From assembly GCA_025558075.1 (NCBI GenBank), contig JAHLKF010000007.1, positions 496,001 through 560,000 on the forward strand: a stretch of 64,000 bases of DNA, in the 5' to 3' direction. The translations under genes were made by a program, and so were the position numbers. The DNA is from Gaertneriomyces semiglobifer (taxonomy: Eukaryota; Chytridiomycota; Chytridiomycetes; Spizellomycetales; Spizellomycetaceae). Shown here one piece after another: positions 1 to 12,831 of this stretch; the first letter of the stretch is position 1, and each line of letters begins with the position of its first letter. The notes beneath the pieces are model-generated. The model was not told where the DNA came from, ran no database searches, and saw only the letters and a program-made list of their open reading frames with translations.

Positions 1-2445
1 GTCGTGATGCATCAGTGCTACTTCCTCAGACCTTGCGTCAGATGCAACGAGCAGCAGGTGAAAACACGTTGTCAGAGTATAATGCTTTACATGAGCAGGC
101 GATAGCCATAGTGGAGCCCCTACCGGAGTTACAGAAGGTATGTCAGGCTTTTGCCTTATGTTAAGCTTCATCACAGCTTTTCTGACACAGTACCTCAGGT
201 TTTATTCTTTGATAAAATGAGATCTGACGACCAGGTAAGGCCAAATCAATATGTAACGTTTTCTTCTTACCAACACTTGCATCCTCAGCTACGACTGTGG
301 ACGAACCCCACTTTGAACATAACGATGTGTGTAGCATTCTATTGAAGCGGTGTTATGGGCTCACTCATGACCTCTTTACCGTCAGTTATAATCACGACGC
401 CGCAGATGATGTTACTTACAGGTTGATGAATTTATACGAGGCATCCAGCCAAATGTCAGCCAGTGCGAAATTGCTGTTGGACGTGGACATCAGCCGTTTT
501 GAGGATCCTACCGAGATCGGACATGATGCGGCCTGGAGGTTCATTTTCGATAACTGTCCAATTACTGTAAGACATCTGATCCATCACTTAGTGATCGCAC
601 ATTCAGTGATGTACCTCTGTTGTTTTAGATTGCGACATCGTTTGCTGTGGCAACGTATACATACATGAACAAAGTTCGAACGGAGACGACCCAACTGTTG
701 GTCGTTCAGGGCGTAATTCTTGGTTTGGTGGCATTCGCGGTTTTGATGGCAGGGTTGGTTTTATTCACGCCCGTAATGCGGCAAGTTCGCGTTGAACGAG
801 ATCGCTCTCTGTTATCATTCAACAAAATCCCGCGGCAAGTGGTAGAAAAGGTCTTTATGCATTATTCTGGAAATAGCACAGGCACCAAGAGCTCAGTACG
901 TGAAGAAGAAGAAGAAGAGGACTCTTGGTCGGAGGCGGAGGATGACGATGATGAAGAGTACACGGACGACAATATTGATGTGGGGCATGCCAGCGTGTAT
1001 CGGCGGATGCATACAAACATTTGGGTACGCTATGTTCCAAAAATCCCTCTGTTACACCGTACTGATATGTGCGTTAGACGGCTTTGTTCTTGGTGATTGG
1101 GTTGTTCGTTGCGCTTTACCTCAGCTCAACGTTCACTATTCGACCGTTGGTGGACGTCTCCACTCGAACGAATCTAGCACTCCGAATAGGCCTGGTGAGC
1201 ATTCGGACTAAATTTCTCACCGAAGAATTGATCCTGGACGACAGAATGACCTATCCAGACCCAACGCGAATCGTGGCCACCATCTCAAGCGATCTTGCGA
1301 CGATGAAACTTTACAAGCCGCCGTTGATAATGGGAATAAGCAGTGCACTGGTTCCTGTGTCTAACATGCTACCGCATGAGCTACAAGACCACTTTTTCAA
1401 AAAAAGCGAAGGAAGTAACCTGTCTGTGAATGAAGCGGTTGATCTTTTGGATGTGTCTGCACGGAAAATTATCGCGATGGATTGGCCGACAGAGAAGCCG
1501 AACTATGACCAGCAATCTGTTCGAGAGGTCCTGAAGGCAGCTGACATTGTGAGCTCGGGAATGACACACGCTGCGGCCCTTCTGAAAGAGGTCTTTCTCA
1601 GGCGGAAGGCCCAGCTAAGTACCATCAACGGAGGGATCGTTGGGGCCATTATCCTCTGTCTGATAATCATCTACTTCCGCATTTTCCGTCGCCTTGTTCG
1701 GATGCTGGAGCACGACAAGGAAAGTACTCTCCGGCTGCTCCTACTAATACCGCCCGAAACCGCCAAGGAACTGAATTTGATAGAATCACTTCAAAAGAGT
1801 GCCGAGTCGGAATCGTTTTTGTCAACATGGGGAGTGCGGTTCGTTCGCCGCATGTTTCAGCGTAGACGCTCACAAGACCGTTCAAGCGATCATACTGGGA
1901 AGTTGGCTGAAACGGACTTTCCGCTTAAAATTGCCGGAGATGAGAAACCGAAAGACTGGAATGCTGGCAAGGGCTTATCACGCGATAGTAATCAACCCAT
2001 TATTCGCACTGCGATGTTGTGCGAAGATCCGGAAGATACCATGGACCTGGAATCCGGAAACCGGTCAGAGAAACCGGGTAGCTCCGTCGGATCGTTGAAC
2101 ACAGTGACAAATAGTAATCGTCGTTTGGCACCGAAATCGCCGTCCGGAGAGCCGATTGATCAGCGCCTTCCGCTGGCCATGCCCGCTTTAATGGAAGGCG
2201 GCAACTCTGGAACGTTTGACAGGCGTGCCAGCGATTCCCGTCGTCCACGCTCATATACGCGGAGGCCATCCAGGAGCGACGCAGGGGATCTTCTCCCGCG
2301 GAGTGAAAGCGCATCTTCCGTCACGTTGGATCAACCACCTCCGGGACGGAGGCGTCGCGGATCAGTAGATGGACCTTCCCCACGCAGTCCTGCTGAGTTT
2401 AGTTATGGTCTCCCAGAAAGCGGGGTTCGCTTTTTGGATCAGTAG
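1..2445 (+). CDS. Multi-pass membrane protein, 3' part (tiny-macrocysts-like?)
   Basis: The 5' end lies outside the window. Visible exons are 1 to about 137, 289-566, 629-1024 and 1078-2445. The 567-628 and 1025-1077 introns (62 and 53 bp) have good GT-AG ends and keep frame; the first junction is uncertain because the donor at 138 and the acceptor at 288 do not match in phase. The protein has three visible membrane segments: near 700-770 (LLVVQGVILGLVAFAVLMAG), at about 1084-1150, and at about 1640-1690 (GAIILCLIIIYF). A probable lumenal domain lies between the last two. An acidic stretch (EEEEEED, then DDDDEEYTDD) sits on a cytoplasmic loop. After the last segment comes LRLLLLIPPETAKEL, then a long Ser/Arg/Pro-rich tail. 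The topology and the LLLLIPPE element recall the TmcB-like membrane proteins of amoebae and chytrids, but this is memory of family style and not a search result. Function unknown. Confidence 0.6.
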
Positions 2446-3217
2446 ATCGTGAGCATTTAGAGAAGTATATGTTATGGCATACAGAGAAAACAGTGAGCCG
2501 TCATGAGACCCTACAACCCGCTGCAATCGCATTTGTACTCTCATCATCGTGCCATGAGGATCTCAGTGGAATTTAAAATACATCCATCGTGAGCGGGTGC
2601 TGCTTCTTAAACCCCTCCTAGAATTACACATGCACACACAAATACCATACACACATGCAGAGCGGCAGCTAGGCCGTTCATCAGGACTCCATCCACCATT
2701 GCTATTATGCTTTCTAATCTCTGCCCGTCCTCCCATTTTATAAAAATATCGCCGTCTGCCGAGAATTGACAAGTCCAAATTAACTGGATGACTGTGCCAC
2801 GCATTTTTGTTGGCCAAAAAGTTTGAAAATGTCAACGTGTCAAAAGTCATGGCAAATTCTCGACAAGCCATTGGGAGTGGGCATCGCATAATTGAATTCA
2901 AGGGAATCCCTGGCTTTTTGCGCGAAAACGACCAATATTGGGTAGTCTACGACGCCATACAGGGATGCGTCTGGTAGGATGAAGTTGCTAGGATTGTCAC
3001 AAGAAATTTTGATTGTCGGTTTGGACTGCGATACGAAGCCACGACGTCGCCAGGTTTCACCTTCCTGCGCCAGTGACCACGACTGTATTCTATCAGATAC
3101 GAGTTCTACGGGGCCTCGGAGGCATCCAGAAGTTTGATCTTCCTTTTAAGAACTCTTACTACGAAGCGTTCTTACGGTCTTTTAAATTATAACACCGAGA
3201 AGGTGGTTGGGCCACCC
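2446..3217. other. Intergenic, no gene seen
   Basis: This 770-bp gap separates two genes read in the same direction. It should hold the 3' end of the upstream gene and the promoter of the mitochondrial RNA polymerase gene. The short minus-strand frames between 2563 and 2901 are low in complexity of message and show no domain. An open plus-strand frame runs from 3077 into the polymerase ORF but has no ATG before 3218. Confidence 0.5.
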
Positions 3218-6200
3218 ATGCATGCCACCAAACATATCAGGTCCTTAGAGGGTGCTAGGCGGTTGAGATTGGGGGGCCGATCACGGCCGCCTGCTGGTGA
3301 CGGACGAAAACGTTATGCAACCCAGCTACTTTACGGGACGTCAGCAAACACCAAGGGCTATCCATACATGTCTCCATCGCCCACAACGGACGATGTTGTC
3401 CTCGATCACCGCATATTGTTCCCCAAGTACCATAAATTGAAAGTGACACAACAAGGCATGTACCCGGATCAAGATCGTGTCTTGGACAGGCTGAGCGAAT
3501 CTCGAGCAATCGGCAGGGCTGGAATTGAGGAACGATTATCTGCCATATTTGCGCTACTTCAAACTGGGGAGACATATCGAGCCGAAACGATCTTCAATCG
3601 TGCTCTAAGATCCAATCCGAACGACATGAAGGATTTGGTGGATGTCCGCGTCATAAATGCTTTCATTGAAGCCCATCTGGAATGCAAGAAAGAGGCAAAT
3701 ATTTCTCGCGCACTCGATTGGTACCAGACATCAACCGATTTAGAGATCACACCGAATCACATCACATTCGCTATGCTTATACGATACTACCTCCGAGTCG
3801 GTGCTGTAGAGGACGTGGCCAAAATGATTAATCAAATGGAAGCTTTAGGAATCCCAGTTGGAGACGTGGTTGGTAGTGAACGGTTTGCGGAGCGAGAGGA
3901 CCGCAGTGCGTTGGAAGCAGTTTTACGAAGTATGGGGAAGGATCTTCACTCGCTGGCCACAGCGGACCAGCTCCTGCTGTCGGCTTTAGGAGAAAGTGCG
4001 TCCGCATCTCACAGTGAGTCCGATATACGTAACGAAGAAGCAACAAAGTCGAAGACCATCGCCCGCAAACTTAACCCTACGGCTGCGGCCGGTGTGGGTA
4101 TCATTCAGAAGGCCTTGCGTGATATGGAGAAACACGGTCACGCTTCGAAATTTGACCAACAACTATGGTTGGAAGAGCGATCTTTTGCTGCGGCATTGGA
4201 GATGTCTGAGGATAAAGCACGAAGTTTACCTAAGCACCTGCAGGTGATTGCCCACAATCCCACCGATATTACCCTTGAGTGGAATAAGGTCTTGGTACCT
4301 CTGATTGATCGTGAAGTTCGAGGGCTATCGCGTGCAGCTAAGGATGCGGAGAAGTATCTGTTCTTACCATTCCTAAAGTTATTATCGCCGGAACAACTCT
4401 CTCGGATAACCATCACGGAGTTCCTTCGGCCTCGAGTAAAAAGTTCAGAATCAACAACAGTGGGAGGTCATATCACTGTCACTCAGTTAACAATGGCGAT
4501 TGGCAAGGCAGTAGAAGCGGAATATAATGCACGAAAGATGCGCGAAAAGAATACCCGACAGAAAATAAAGCTCGACAAGGGCATTCACAAACTGCATTCC
4601 GATGGTAAGCTATTCAATCTTACCATTCGGAAAATCATCTCTAAGATCAGTCAGAAACATCTGTCGACGGAACTTGACTGGATTCCCGTATGGCCTGATG
4701 CGGTACGAGTTCAGCTGGGGGGCTTCCTGTCTAGGCTGTTGATTGAGGTTGCAAAAGTGCGCATTCGGAAGCCTGATGCTGAACATCCTGAAGAATTTGT
4801 GGTCGCGGATGAACCCGCCTTTACGAGAACAAATATGAGAACTGGGAAGGGCTTCAAACTAGCAGGAGTAATCCGCTATCATCCGGCACTCTACGATCTT
4901 TTAATCAACCGAAACATACATATCGATGCCTGGAGACTTCCCATGTTGATTCCTCCAAAACCATGGGTATCATCTACCTCAGGAGGATACATAACTACGC
5001 GAAGTCGGATGGTCCGCCTATATCAGAACCGATTGGGGCAAGAGTACCTTAGGGCCGCGGATAAGGCGGAAAACTTAGATCAAGTCGCACGCGCGCTTGA
5101 CGTGCTTGGGTCTGTACCGTGGGTCATCAACGAGAGTATTTACGAGGTCGCCGCTCACATGTGGAACAATAACGAACATGCCGTTGGTTTGCCGGCGCCA
5201 GTGCACTTTCCCGTCCCAACTAAACCAGACGATTATGAAACCAATGACAAGGCAAGAATGCAGTATCATAAAGAGTTACGTCACCGTGAGCAGAAACTAG
5301 CAGAGAATTTTTCTCAGCGCGTGGACGCAAACTACAAGCTGGAGATCGCACGAGCGGTGAGTAAAAGTTACGCCGACCTATAAAAAAAGGAAAATCTACT
5401 TAACTCTATCACGCAGTTCGTTGGGGAGACGATGTACTTTCCACACAATGTCGATTTCAGGGGGCGAGCCTACCCGATGCCGGTACATTTAAACCATATA
5501 GGAAACGATCTCTGTCGCGGGCTTCTTTTGTTCCAGCATGGTAAACCACTGGGAGAGCGTGGCCTCCAGTGGTTGAAAATTCAAATTGCAAGTCTTGCTG
5601 GCTTCGATAAAGCTTCATTCAGGCGGCGGGAACAGTACACTGACGATCACCGCGAGGATGTGTTTGATTCAGCAGATCACCCGCTGGACGGTAGGCGATG
5701 GTGGTTGAAGGCAGAGAAACCTTGGGAATTGCTGGCAGCTTGCATGGAATTTACCCGGGCGTTACGTTCGCCGAACCCTGCAGAGTATATATGCAGGTTA
5801 CCGATCCACCAAGACGGCACATGCAATGGCCTGCAACACTATGCTGCTTTAGGAGGAGATGAGGCTGGTGCGCGACATGTGAACTTGCTGCCATCCGACA
5901 AACCAGAAGATGTATACAGTGGGGTTGCGATCAAAGTTCAAGAAATAGTGAACAAAGATGCCGAAGCCTCCGTGCCGGAGGCAATCATCATGAAAGAGCG
6001 TATAAACCGCAAGCTCGTAAAGCAAACGGTGATGACGAACACATATGGTGTGACTTTAATCGGGGCCCGCGAGCAAGTGAGAAATCGCTTGAAAGAAGCA
6101 CGAGCGGCGGCGCTGGTGAAACAGCAAACCCATGGGCCGGAATCGCTTTCGCTTTCGGAAAGGCCATTGTCTGACGAGGAGATTCAGATGTGTTCGCGAT

Positions 6201-7177
6201 ACGTTACGACATTAATTTTTCAAGCCATGGGGCAGCTTTTTGAAGGTGCTAGGGCCATTCAGAATTGGCTCAACGCGACTGCAGGAATGATAGCACGCAG
6301 TACCCCTGTTGAACAAATTCCTCGGCAACAGCTTGACGATGCGGCGCAACTGAGTCGTATGGGTGTCCTGCCCCACCCGTTTACGGTGGCTCGAACCGCA
6401 AGAGTTCAAGCTGATGAGGCCTCGAACACGCTGCTTTCAGCCTTGGAGGAAGATAATAAGGAAATCTCAATTGATGAAGGGTTCTCAAATTTGGAGGATG
6501 AGTTATCGGCTATGTCCTTGGATGATCTTGAAAAGGAATCCAGCGACGACTCCAGTACATCGACAAAGGCTCCCGCTGTGCCGAAGATGACCACTGTTGT
6601 CTGGACTAGCCCGCTAGGGCTTCCAGTCGTTCAGCCGTATCGTTTGGATCGCGACAGACAGATCCAGACGTTCTTACAAACAGTGAGCCTTCGAGATCAT
6701 TCGGTTCCGACTCCAGTAAACGCCCAAAAACAAAGTTCCGCTTTCCCTCCAAATTACATCCACTCACTCGACGCTTGCCACATGATGCTGTCTGCTTTAT
6801 CCTGCCAGGCGGTTGGCATAACGTTCGCATCCGTACACGATTCATACTGGACTCACGCCTGTGATGTTGACCGAATGAGCGAAATCTTACGGGACTGCTT
6901 CATTAAGCTGCACTCACAGCAACCCCCCGTGCTAGATCAACTACGGGATGAGTTCATCGAACGGTATTCCGGGCACAAGATACCAGTTCTGGTTCCACTT
7001 TCAGGGGAGAAGCTGCAAGAGTGGAACAAGTACCTGTGCGAAACTAACAGGAAGCCTATCAGAGGCGTGGACGCCAAGAAGATCTCCACATGGGTTGATT
7101 TAGAGATATCACCACTGCCTCCCAAGGGGAGATTTGATATTCGGAAGGTTCGGGATAGCCCGTATTTCTTCCATTAG
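3218..7177 (+). CDS. RPO41: Mitochondrial DNA-directed RNA polymerase
   Basis: Single-subunit, T7-type RNA polymerase that transcribes mitochondrial DNA. Exons 3218-5356 and 5417-7177 (60-bp intron) give 1299 residues, the usual size. The ATG at 3218 is chosen because it opens an Arg-rich, acid-poor leader (MHATKHIRSLEGARRLRLGG) that fits a mitochondrial presequence. The N-terminal half carries PPR-like helical sequence. The C-terminal half holds the signature YFPHNVDFRGRAYP just after the intron, motif A with DGTCNGLQHY (catalytic Asp near 846), motif B with RKLVKQTVMTNTYG (near 910-925) and motif C with VHDSYW (catalytic Asp near 1188); it ends in SPYFFH. Between motifs B and C lies an acidic Ser-rich insertion (around residues 1050-1110). 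All catalytic residues are present, so the enzyme should be active. Confidence 0.95.
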
Positions 7178-7201
7178 AGTAGATATCATGTATGTACGAA
7201 A

Positions 7202-7668
7202 TTATTTATTCCCACTGCTACCATCAACAGTCTTCACGACCCACTTCCATCCTAGCCAAACTGCTGTCGCTGTGGCCACACCGGTAAAAAAGCTTCCGGT
7301 GGTGCTTCCAGCCTTATCTGCACCAACTCCCAGGGCGTTGAAACCAGCTGCCTGGCCAAGCTTCAACAGGGACAGCAACCTTTCAGTTGCCCAACCAGGA
7401 GATGTAGAAGATACACCGGCACCGAGGCACACAATCAGATAAGGTATAGAGAAGGACGCTATTATTGTTTGCACGCCCGGCGGAATAGATAGCCAGAGAG
7501 AATCCCATATGTGAGGTAGCAGGTACCAGAGCCCTTTTTCCTCTTATGAGTTCGAGTCCTATGAGCATAACAAAAAGGCATTATCATACCATTTTGACGA
7601 TCCGTGCCCGGAAGAGTAGTAGACCGGCCACCTCCCTCAGCACATAGACAAGTTTTGGGTTCGGCCAT
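7202..7668 (-). CDS. Small protein with two hydrophobic segments
   Basis: Two exons, 7668-7527 and 7458-7202, joined across a 68-bp GT-AG intron, give 132 residues. The N-terminal part has a Cys-containing leader (MAEPKTCLCAEGGG) and a basic stretch (HRTRTHKRKKGS). The C-terminal part has a hydrophobic segment (FSIPYLIVCLGAGV), a helix-like LLSLLKLGQAAGFNALGVGA, and a second hydrophobic segment (SFFTGVATATAVWLGWKWVV). It could be a small organellar membrane protein. I do not recognise the family. Its stop lies only 24 bp from the stop of the convergent RNA polymerase gene, so the two 3' UTRs must overlap. The short second exon alone (from an ATG at 7474) is an alternative model. Confidence 0.5.
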
Positions 7669-7780
7669 TGTCCTGCATTTCCGTTGACTGGCGGTAAAAA
7701 GTCAAGACCGCGTCAAGTGTGAAATATTTTTGTTGGTTTCTGAATTGACAACTGTCAGGAGCGGGAGCATAACCGAGAAA

Positions 7781-9016
7781 ATGGCTCATACTAATGAGGT
7801 GGTGCCGAATGAGGCGACAAACGAGCTGCTAGCATACGTCTCTTCGCTCTCGTCGACAACGACGGATGCTCCTCAGGTCATAAGTAGTCTCCTCAAAAAC
7901 GGAGCTGACTTGCATTTCAGTGATCCTGCCAACAATGGCGCCACCTTTCTACATGTGTGTGCCTCAAAAGGGAACGAGGAAGCTGTTAAAACTCTGCTTC
8001 AGTGCGGAGCGCAGTGGAATGCGGTTGACGATTCTGGAAAAAGTGCCGGGGAATTTGCCAAAGAACAAGGCTTTGACAACCTTTACGAGTATCTAGTTGA
8101 GGAGGGTGTACGAACAGAATTTATTCTGAATGCATTATCGGCATGCCAAGATGATGAAACAGATGCAGATGCCAACGGAGTTAAAGCGTCCAATGAGGAT
8201 TTTCTCGCACGGAAGTTAACTTATTCGGAAGGTCGCCTATTAGACTCTGAAAGTAACGCGGTGATGATGGGTTGGGAAGCGCCGTTGATGACACTCCATG
8301 CCCACGTTATTGCCCCAGAAGAAGGTCTTGATGTTCTCAACGTTGGGTTTGGGTGAGGATGATGTGATCACGTTACATATTTGGATGATTTACGCTAATG
8401 GTGTAGCTAGTTTGGGACTTATAGATGAAGAGCTCCAAAAGCTGAAGCCGCGAACCCACACTATCATTGAGGCACATCCTGATGTTTATGCTAAGATGAT
8501 TGAAGATGGGTGGGGTGATAAGCCAGGTGTGCGCATCTTGTTCGGACGTTGGCAGGATGTACTCCATCAGCTGGAGACTTATGATGGCATTTTCGTAAGT
8601 GAACCGTTCTCTGTCTGTGGAACCATTGATCCCCTACTAATATGGGAGCTCTGCGCATTATCTTCAGTTCGATACCTTCGGAGGTAAGCACTTTTATCTG
8701 CCTGCACATCGAGGACTTCCTATTAACCATGCAACCAGAATATTATGCAGACTTGCGCGAGTTCCATGATCACGTTCCGAACATACTGAGAGAAACAGGC
8801 ATTTATTCTTTCTTCAATGGCCTCGCCGGAACAAACCCTTTCTTTCATGATGTCTCATGTCGGTTGGCTGAAGCAGATCTCCTTGAGATTGGCTTGACTA
8901 CCGAATACGATACGATTCAAATGGATAAGTTGGGCGACGAAGTTTGGCAAGGGACTAAGCGGGCATATTTTTCGCTCCCAGAGTATAGATTACCCAAATG
9001 CAAATTAGTTTTCTAG
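7781..9016 (+). CDS. RMT2: Protein arginine N-methyltransferase 2 with ankyrin repeats
   Basis: Type IV arginine methyltransferase; in yeast Rmt2 methylates the delta nitrogen of an arginine in ribosomal protein L12. Exons 7781-8352, 8411-8594, 8668-8683 and 8739-9016 give 349 residues with no frame problem. The N-terminus holds ankyrin-type sequence (NGATFLHVCASKGNEEAV). The methyltransferase core shows ARKLTYSEGRLLD, the SAM-binding DVLNVGFGLGLID (created by the first junction), IIEAHPDVYAKM, VRILFGRWQDVL, then YDGIFFDTFGEYYADLREFH and YSFFNG. The third exon is only 16 nt and encodes FDTFG plus one base; without it the conserved YDGIFFDTFGE block is lost. Introns are 58, 73 and 55 bp. Confidence 0.93.
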
Positions 9017-9261
9017 TTCGGTATCATCGGTGTAGTCTAGCATAGTGAGTTGCCGTTGTCGTGTCGAGGCAGGCTGGTGTCATTGCCATGGGAGTTGGTG
9101 CACATAAGGTTGAAAGCGCCACTAGAAGCTCGCTTGTGATGCACATGGCGCAGACCGGGATCCGCAGAAAGGTTTTCCGACATGGACTATGCGGTTTGGC
9201 AGCGGTATCACACTTCATCATATTTAAAAAAAAATTAATTGATATTGACCGGGATGATTCT

Positions 9262-12200
9262 CTACCTATGACCGCTTGTCCACGATTCGGTAGACTCATG
9301 TCCTCCCTGAGTTGCTCTACCAATGATACCCGCTCCGTGCATTTTAATAGGGTTTCCCGCGAAGTACGGCATATTCAAAGCGTCGCTGGGTGATGACAAG
9401 GGTGACACAGCTCTGCCCAAGGGGCCTGGGCCAGTCCGGGGAGGCTCTGATGAAGAAATTACAATTGAGCAAAAGCTAGCGAGGAAAGGTCCCAGTATCA
9501 CATACCTCCTATTGGCCCGCCCAGCGTGGGCGGAGCATCCCACCCCGTACTAAACGGACCAAAGCCATCTAATATCGAGGCACCAGGGATAGCGCCTACG
9601 GTCGAACCTAGTAAACCGGAAGGTGCGCTAGAAGGAACAAAAGCTCCTTCAACGGCATGACGAGGGCCGTGCGGTATGGTTCCCATGCCTGGCAATGAAG
9701 CCTTTCGCCATGCCGATCCCCCAGAGATTCGTTCGTCATCGTTCAGCGACTCACCGCCTAGTGAGGCGCTTCCGGCCACAATTCCATCATCGTCGGAATC
9801 TCGCATTGCATGAAGTGATTGCGGCTCACTCGAAGCCGCGTTCGCAACATTAGGCCGTTGAATAGGGGTCGGGCGGGACACTGCTTTGTGAGATCCAATC
9901 GCGCCAATAGGCGAAGCATCCGCCCGCGATGTTCGATTTAATAAAATCGATTCCGCCATTGTCGAGGGCACGGGGCGCGGGTGTTCTTGGGTTGGCCAAT
10001 GCAAGGCAGAGTAGCCTGCTGCGTTAAAGAAGCCACTGTTCGGTATCGGTCCCGGAGCGTCCGGCAAGCTTGCAGACTTGGCGCCAACAATTCCGATGGC
10101 AGGAATGGACCCCAGGTGACCGCTAGACGCAGGGTTGGGCTGGAGTTGGCCAGGGAGCAACGGTCCATGCTGTAAGGTGCTTCCAGCAATGTTGGCGAAT
10201 AAGTGAAGCCCTTGCCCAGAAACGCCGTAAGTCGTTCGAGGTAAAAGTCCCGGTTCGGCTAATTGGGTAGAGCCGTTGAACGTATGTTGTTGATGGTGAA
10301 TGAATGTTGAGACGGGTATAGATGTTCGAGGACCGACGGCTAGACTTGAAGGGAGTAATAATGGTGGTTGGGCCGTTTGCGACGGTTGTGCGATCGACAA
10401 CTGGGAATTTAAGCCGTGTGTGACTCCTGGAAGGGATAGGTCTCTCGAGGGCACATTCCGCTGGCCATTTACAACCGGAAACCGGTTTGCTGGAGAGCTC
10501 GAAACTATCGCAGGTGGCTGCGGTGCGGCGATCGCACTCGGTCTCGTAGGCGAAACTTTCAGGGATCGCTGCTGCTGCAATCTAACCTGCGCCTCCTCTC
10601 TTTCTCGTCTTTCAAGCGCCTCTCGCTCTCTGCGCTCCCGTTCTTCTAATTCTCGTCGTCTTTGCTCTTCTTTCTCCCGCTTTTGCCGCTCTTCCAGTTC
10701 TCGGCGTTCGCGAAGCTCCCGCTCCCGTTTTTCATTCTCCTTACGTTCTCTCTCCTGCCGTTCCCGTTCTTCCCTTTCCTTTCTCTTTCGCTCCTCTGCC
10801 TCTCGCTGACGACGCTTTTCTTCTTCTTTTCGAGCTCGCTCAGCTTCCCGTTTTCTGCGTTCCTCTTCCTCCCGTTTGGCGCGCTCTTCTTCACGCTTTG
10901 CCCGTTCCGATTCGCGTTTTTTTCTGAAAGTACGCTGTCAGTAAACGTAAAGTGCTGGGTACAATCAAACTGCCCACCTGTCAGCTTCAGCCTTCGCTTC
11001 TTTTTGAAGGCGTAACCGCTCCTCCTCCTCTAGTCGCTTCCTTTCCTGAGCTAAACGTTCTTCTTCCTTTTGCTGCTTCTGCAATCTATCAAAAACCTAT
11101 TTAGAACCGTCGAGGCACTCATCCCAGCTCCAAACGGTCCTTACTTCTTCGCCTGACGCTTTTTCTCCTTCTGTTTCTGTTTGTTCAACTCCCGTTGTGC
11201 TTGCAACTCCTTTTCTCTTTCCAATTCCGCAAGCAGGTGCATTTGTCTTTCCTGAGCAACCTTTTCACGATACGCCTGGAGTACGCGCTGTTCGAACATT
11301 TTGGCGGCGAAAATTTGAAACATTCTGCGTCCTTCTTCCATACGCTGTTCTTCGGTCATAGCGTCCTGAAATTGCGGTTGGGTTCAGCAAGCAGCATGCG
11401 GAGTGTGTGACAAACGAGTTCGCACATACCTCTTCATCATCATCCTCAAACTCATCATCATCATAATTATCGTCAAAATCCTGTGGAGTGGCGTCTCCAT
11501 TACGATCAATCTCATCGTCAAGCTGGCGTATGCGGCGATCCGCAAGCTGCTCCATCAAGTCCAGGAACTTTTGGCCATCATTCTTGAGAAAATCATCCGC
11601 GACGGTTAATATCCCACCTATTTGCCGATTGTCAATCAAAAACGCTCTTGCAACACGAAATTCCCAAAACAAATGTTCACGACCTTTCACAGTTAAGCTG
11701 CTGCCGAACTCGAACATGCTTTCAGACGGGTCATGGCCGTGGTCGTCATCCTCTTCATCATCATCATCCTCATCTTCATCCTCATCATCCTCATCATCAT
11801 CTTCCTCGTCATCATCATCTTCATCGTCATCAAAACCCAAGTCATCGTCGTCGTGGTCGTCGTCTTCACCACGATCGCTAAAGTCTTGCGACGTTGCAAG
11901 CGCCTGCGTTACACCTGGCGCTACCAGACTAGGCCCATCACTCGACGTCGCAGATGGAGACGCGTGGCCTGTTAGATCCTGATTAGGTGCCGCGACAACG
12001 TGCAAAAGGCGTGGAGACTCTGACACATACCACTTCTCCGCTTCAATGGCTGCCGGTCATTGGCAAAGTTTTCCAACTCTACATAATACGCGTCATACAA
12101 GGCCTCCAGTTCCTCTTCAATGACAACTCTGCAAGAAGAGTGAATGTCCAAAAAGAGGTTGTCGCCAGACATTATGACTTACCGCTTCCTCCCGCAAGCT

Positions 12201-12831
12201 GAACAAGAGCACGTTTGCTTCTGTTGTTCTTTCATTTTCTTTAGAACTGCGTCTCGTTCTAGTTTCACAAGGGCACGGCGTTCATCCTCCCTAAGCTGCA
12301 ACCAGAATTCGCGTATTCTTTGCTTCTCTTCGGCATCAGACTTGTACCAAATGTCTTTATGAGAATGGTGAACCTCAGATGCGCGCTTCTTCTTTTTTTT
12401 CTTCCTACTCTTCGATTCCCCTTGTGCGGTACTAAATGGCATAGCTATCGCTCCACGCATACTATCAGGCGACAGAGACGCGTGATGGTCGGAACCTATA
12501 ATAGAGCCGCGGTCTTCTACACGCCCACGAATATCCATAGAATCTTCGTATACATAGTCGTCTCCCTCATCCTCATAATCGGCGGTGCGGTGATAACACC
12601 CATTCGGAGAAGACGGTTGTTGATGCGCACTAGGTGATCTAGTTTGATTCGTTCCCTTCTTCTTCTGTTCAATTTTCGTTAGAAGATAAATTTCACTGCA
12701 TGGTCGAACAGCATATCACACAAGGGAAATACCTTTTTCCGACGTGACTGAGTTGCCTCCCCCTCGCCATGATTCGCTGATGCCGCATACGTTGCGGCGG
12801 TCGCTTGATTGCTGGGGTTTACCGTGTGCAT
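9262..12831 (-). CDS. NST1: NST1-like stress response protein
   Basis: Eight exons: 12831-12733, 12664-12183, 12128-12031, 11968-11430, 11365-11145, 11085-10978, 10923-9506 and 9446-9262; the total is 3150 nt, 1049 residues. Recognised by the NST1 core: [40 protein letters not shown] (a CxCxxC cluster), [20 protein letters not shown], a very acidic Asp/Glu run, [20 protein letters not shown], then a long Arg/Glu/Lys-rich coiled coil and a Pro/Ser-rich tail. In yeast Nst1 affects salt tolerance and is linked to processing bodies; the biochemical role is unclear. The last exon is inferred from a GTATGT donor at 9505 and a TCAG acceptor at 9448; reading through instead would end the protein at 9498. 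The start could also be an in-frame ATG further upstream (12930). Confidence 0.9.

Noticed and set aside
7540..7565. GAGTTCGAGTCC, like a tRNA T-arm
   Set aside because: Flanking bases do not form the stem, and it lies inside exon 1 of the minus-strand gene at 7202-7668.
9024..9323. 99-codon minus ORF downstream of NST1
   Set aside because: No homology or splice sites linking it to NST1, whose last exon fits better at 9446-9262.
10300..11015. Ser/Arg/Phe/Leu-rich plus-strand ORFs
   Set aside because: Antisense of the Glu/Arg/Lys coiled coil of NST1.
11648..11982. Ser- and His-rich plus-strand ORFs over the GAT/TCA repeats
   Set aside because: They are reverse-strand readings of the Asp-run of NST1.
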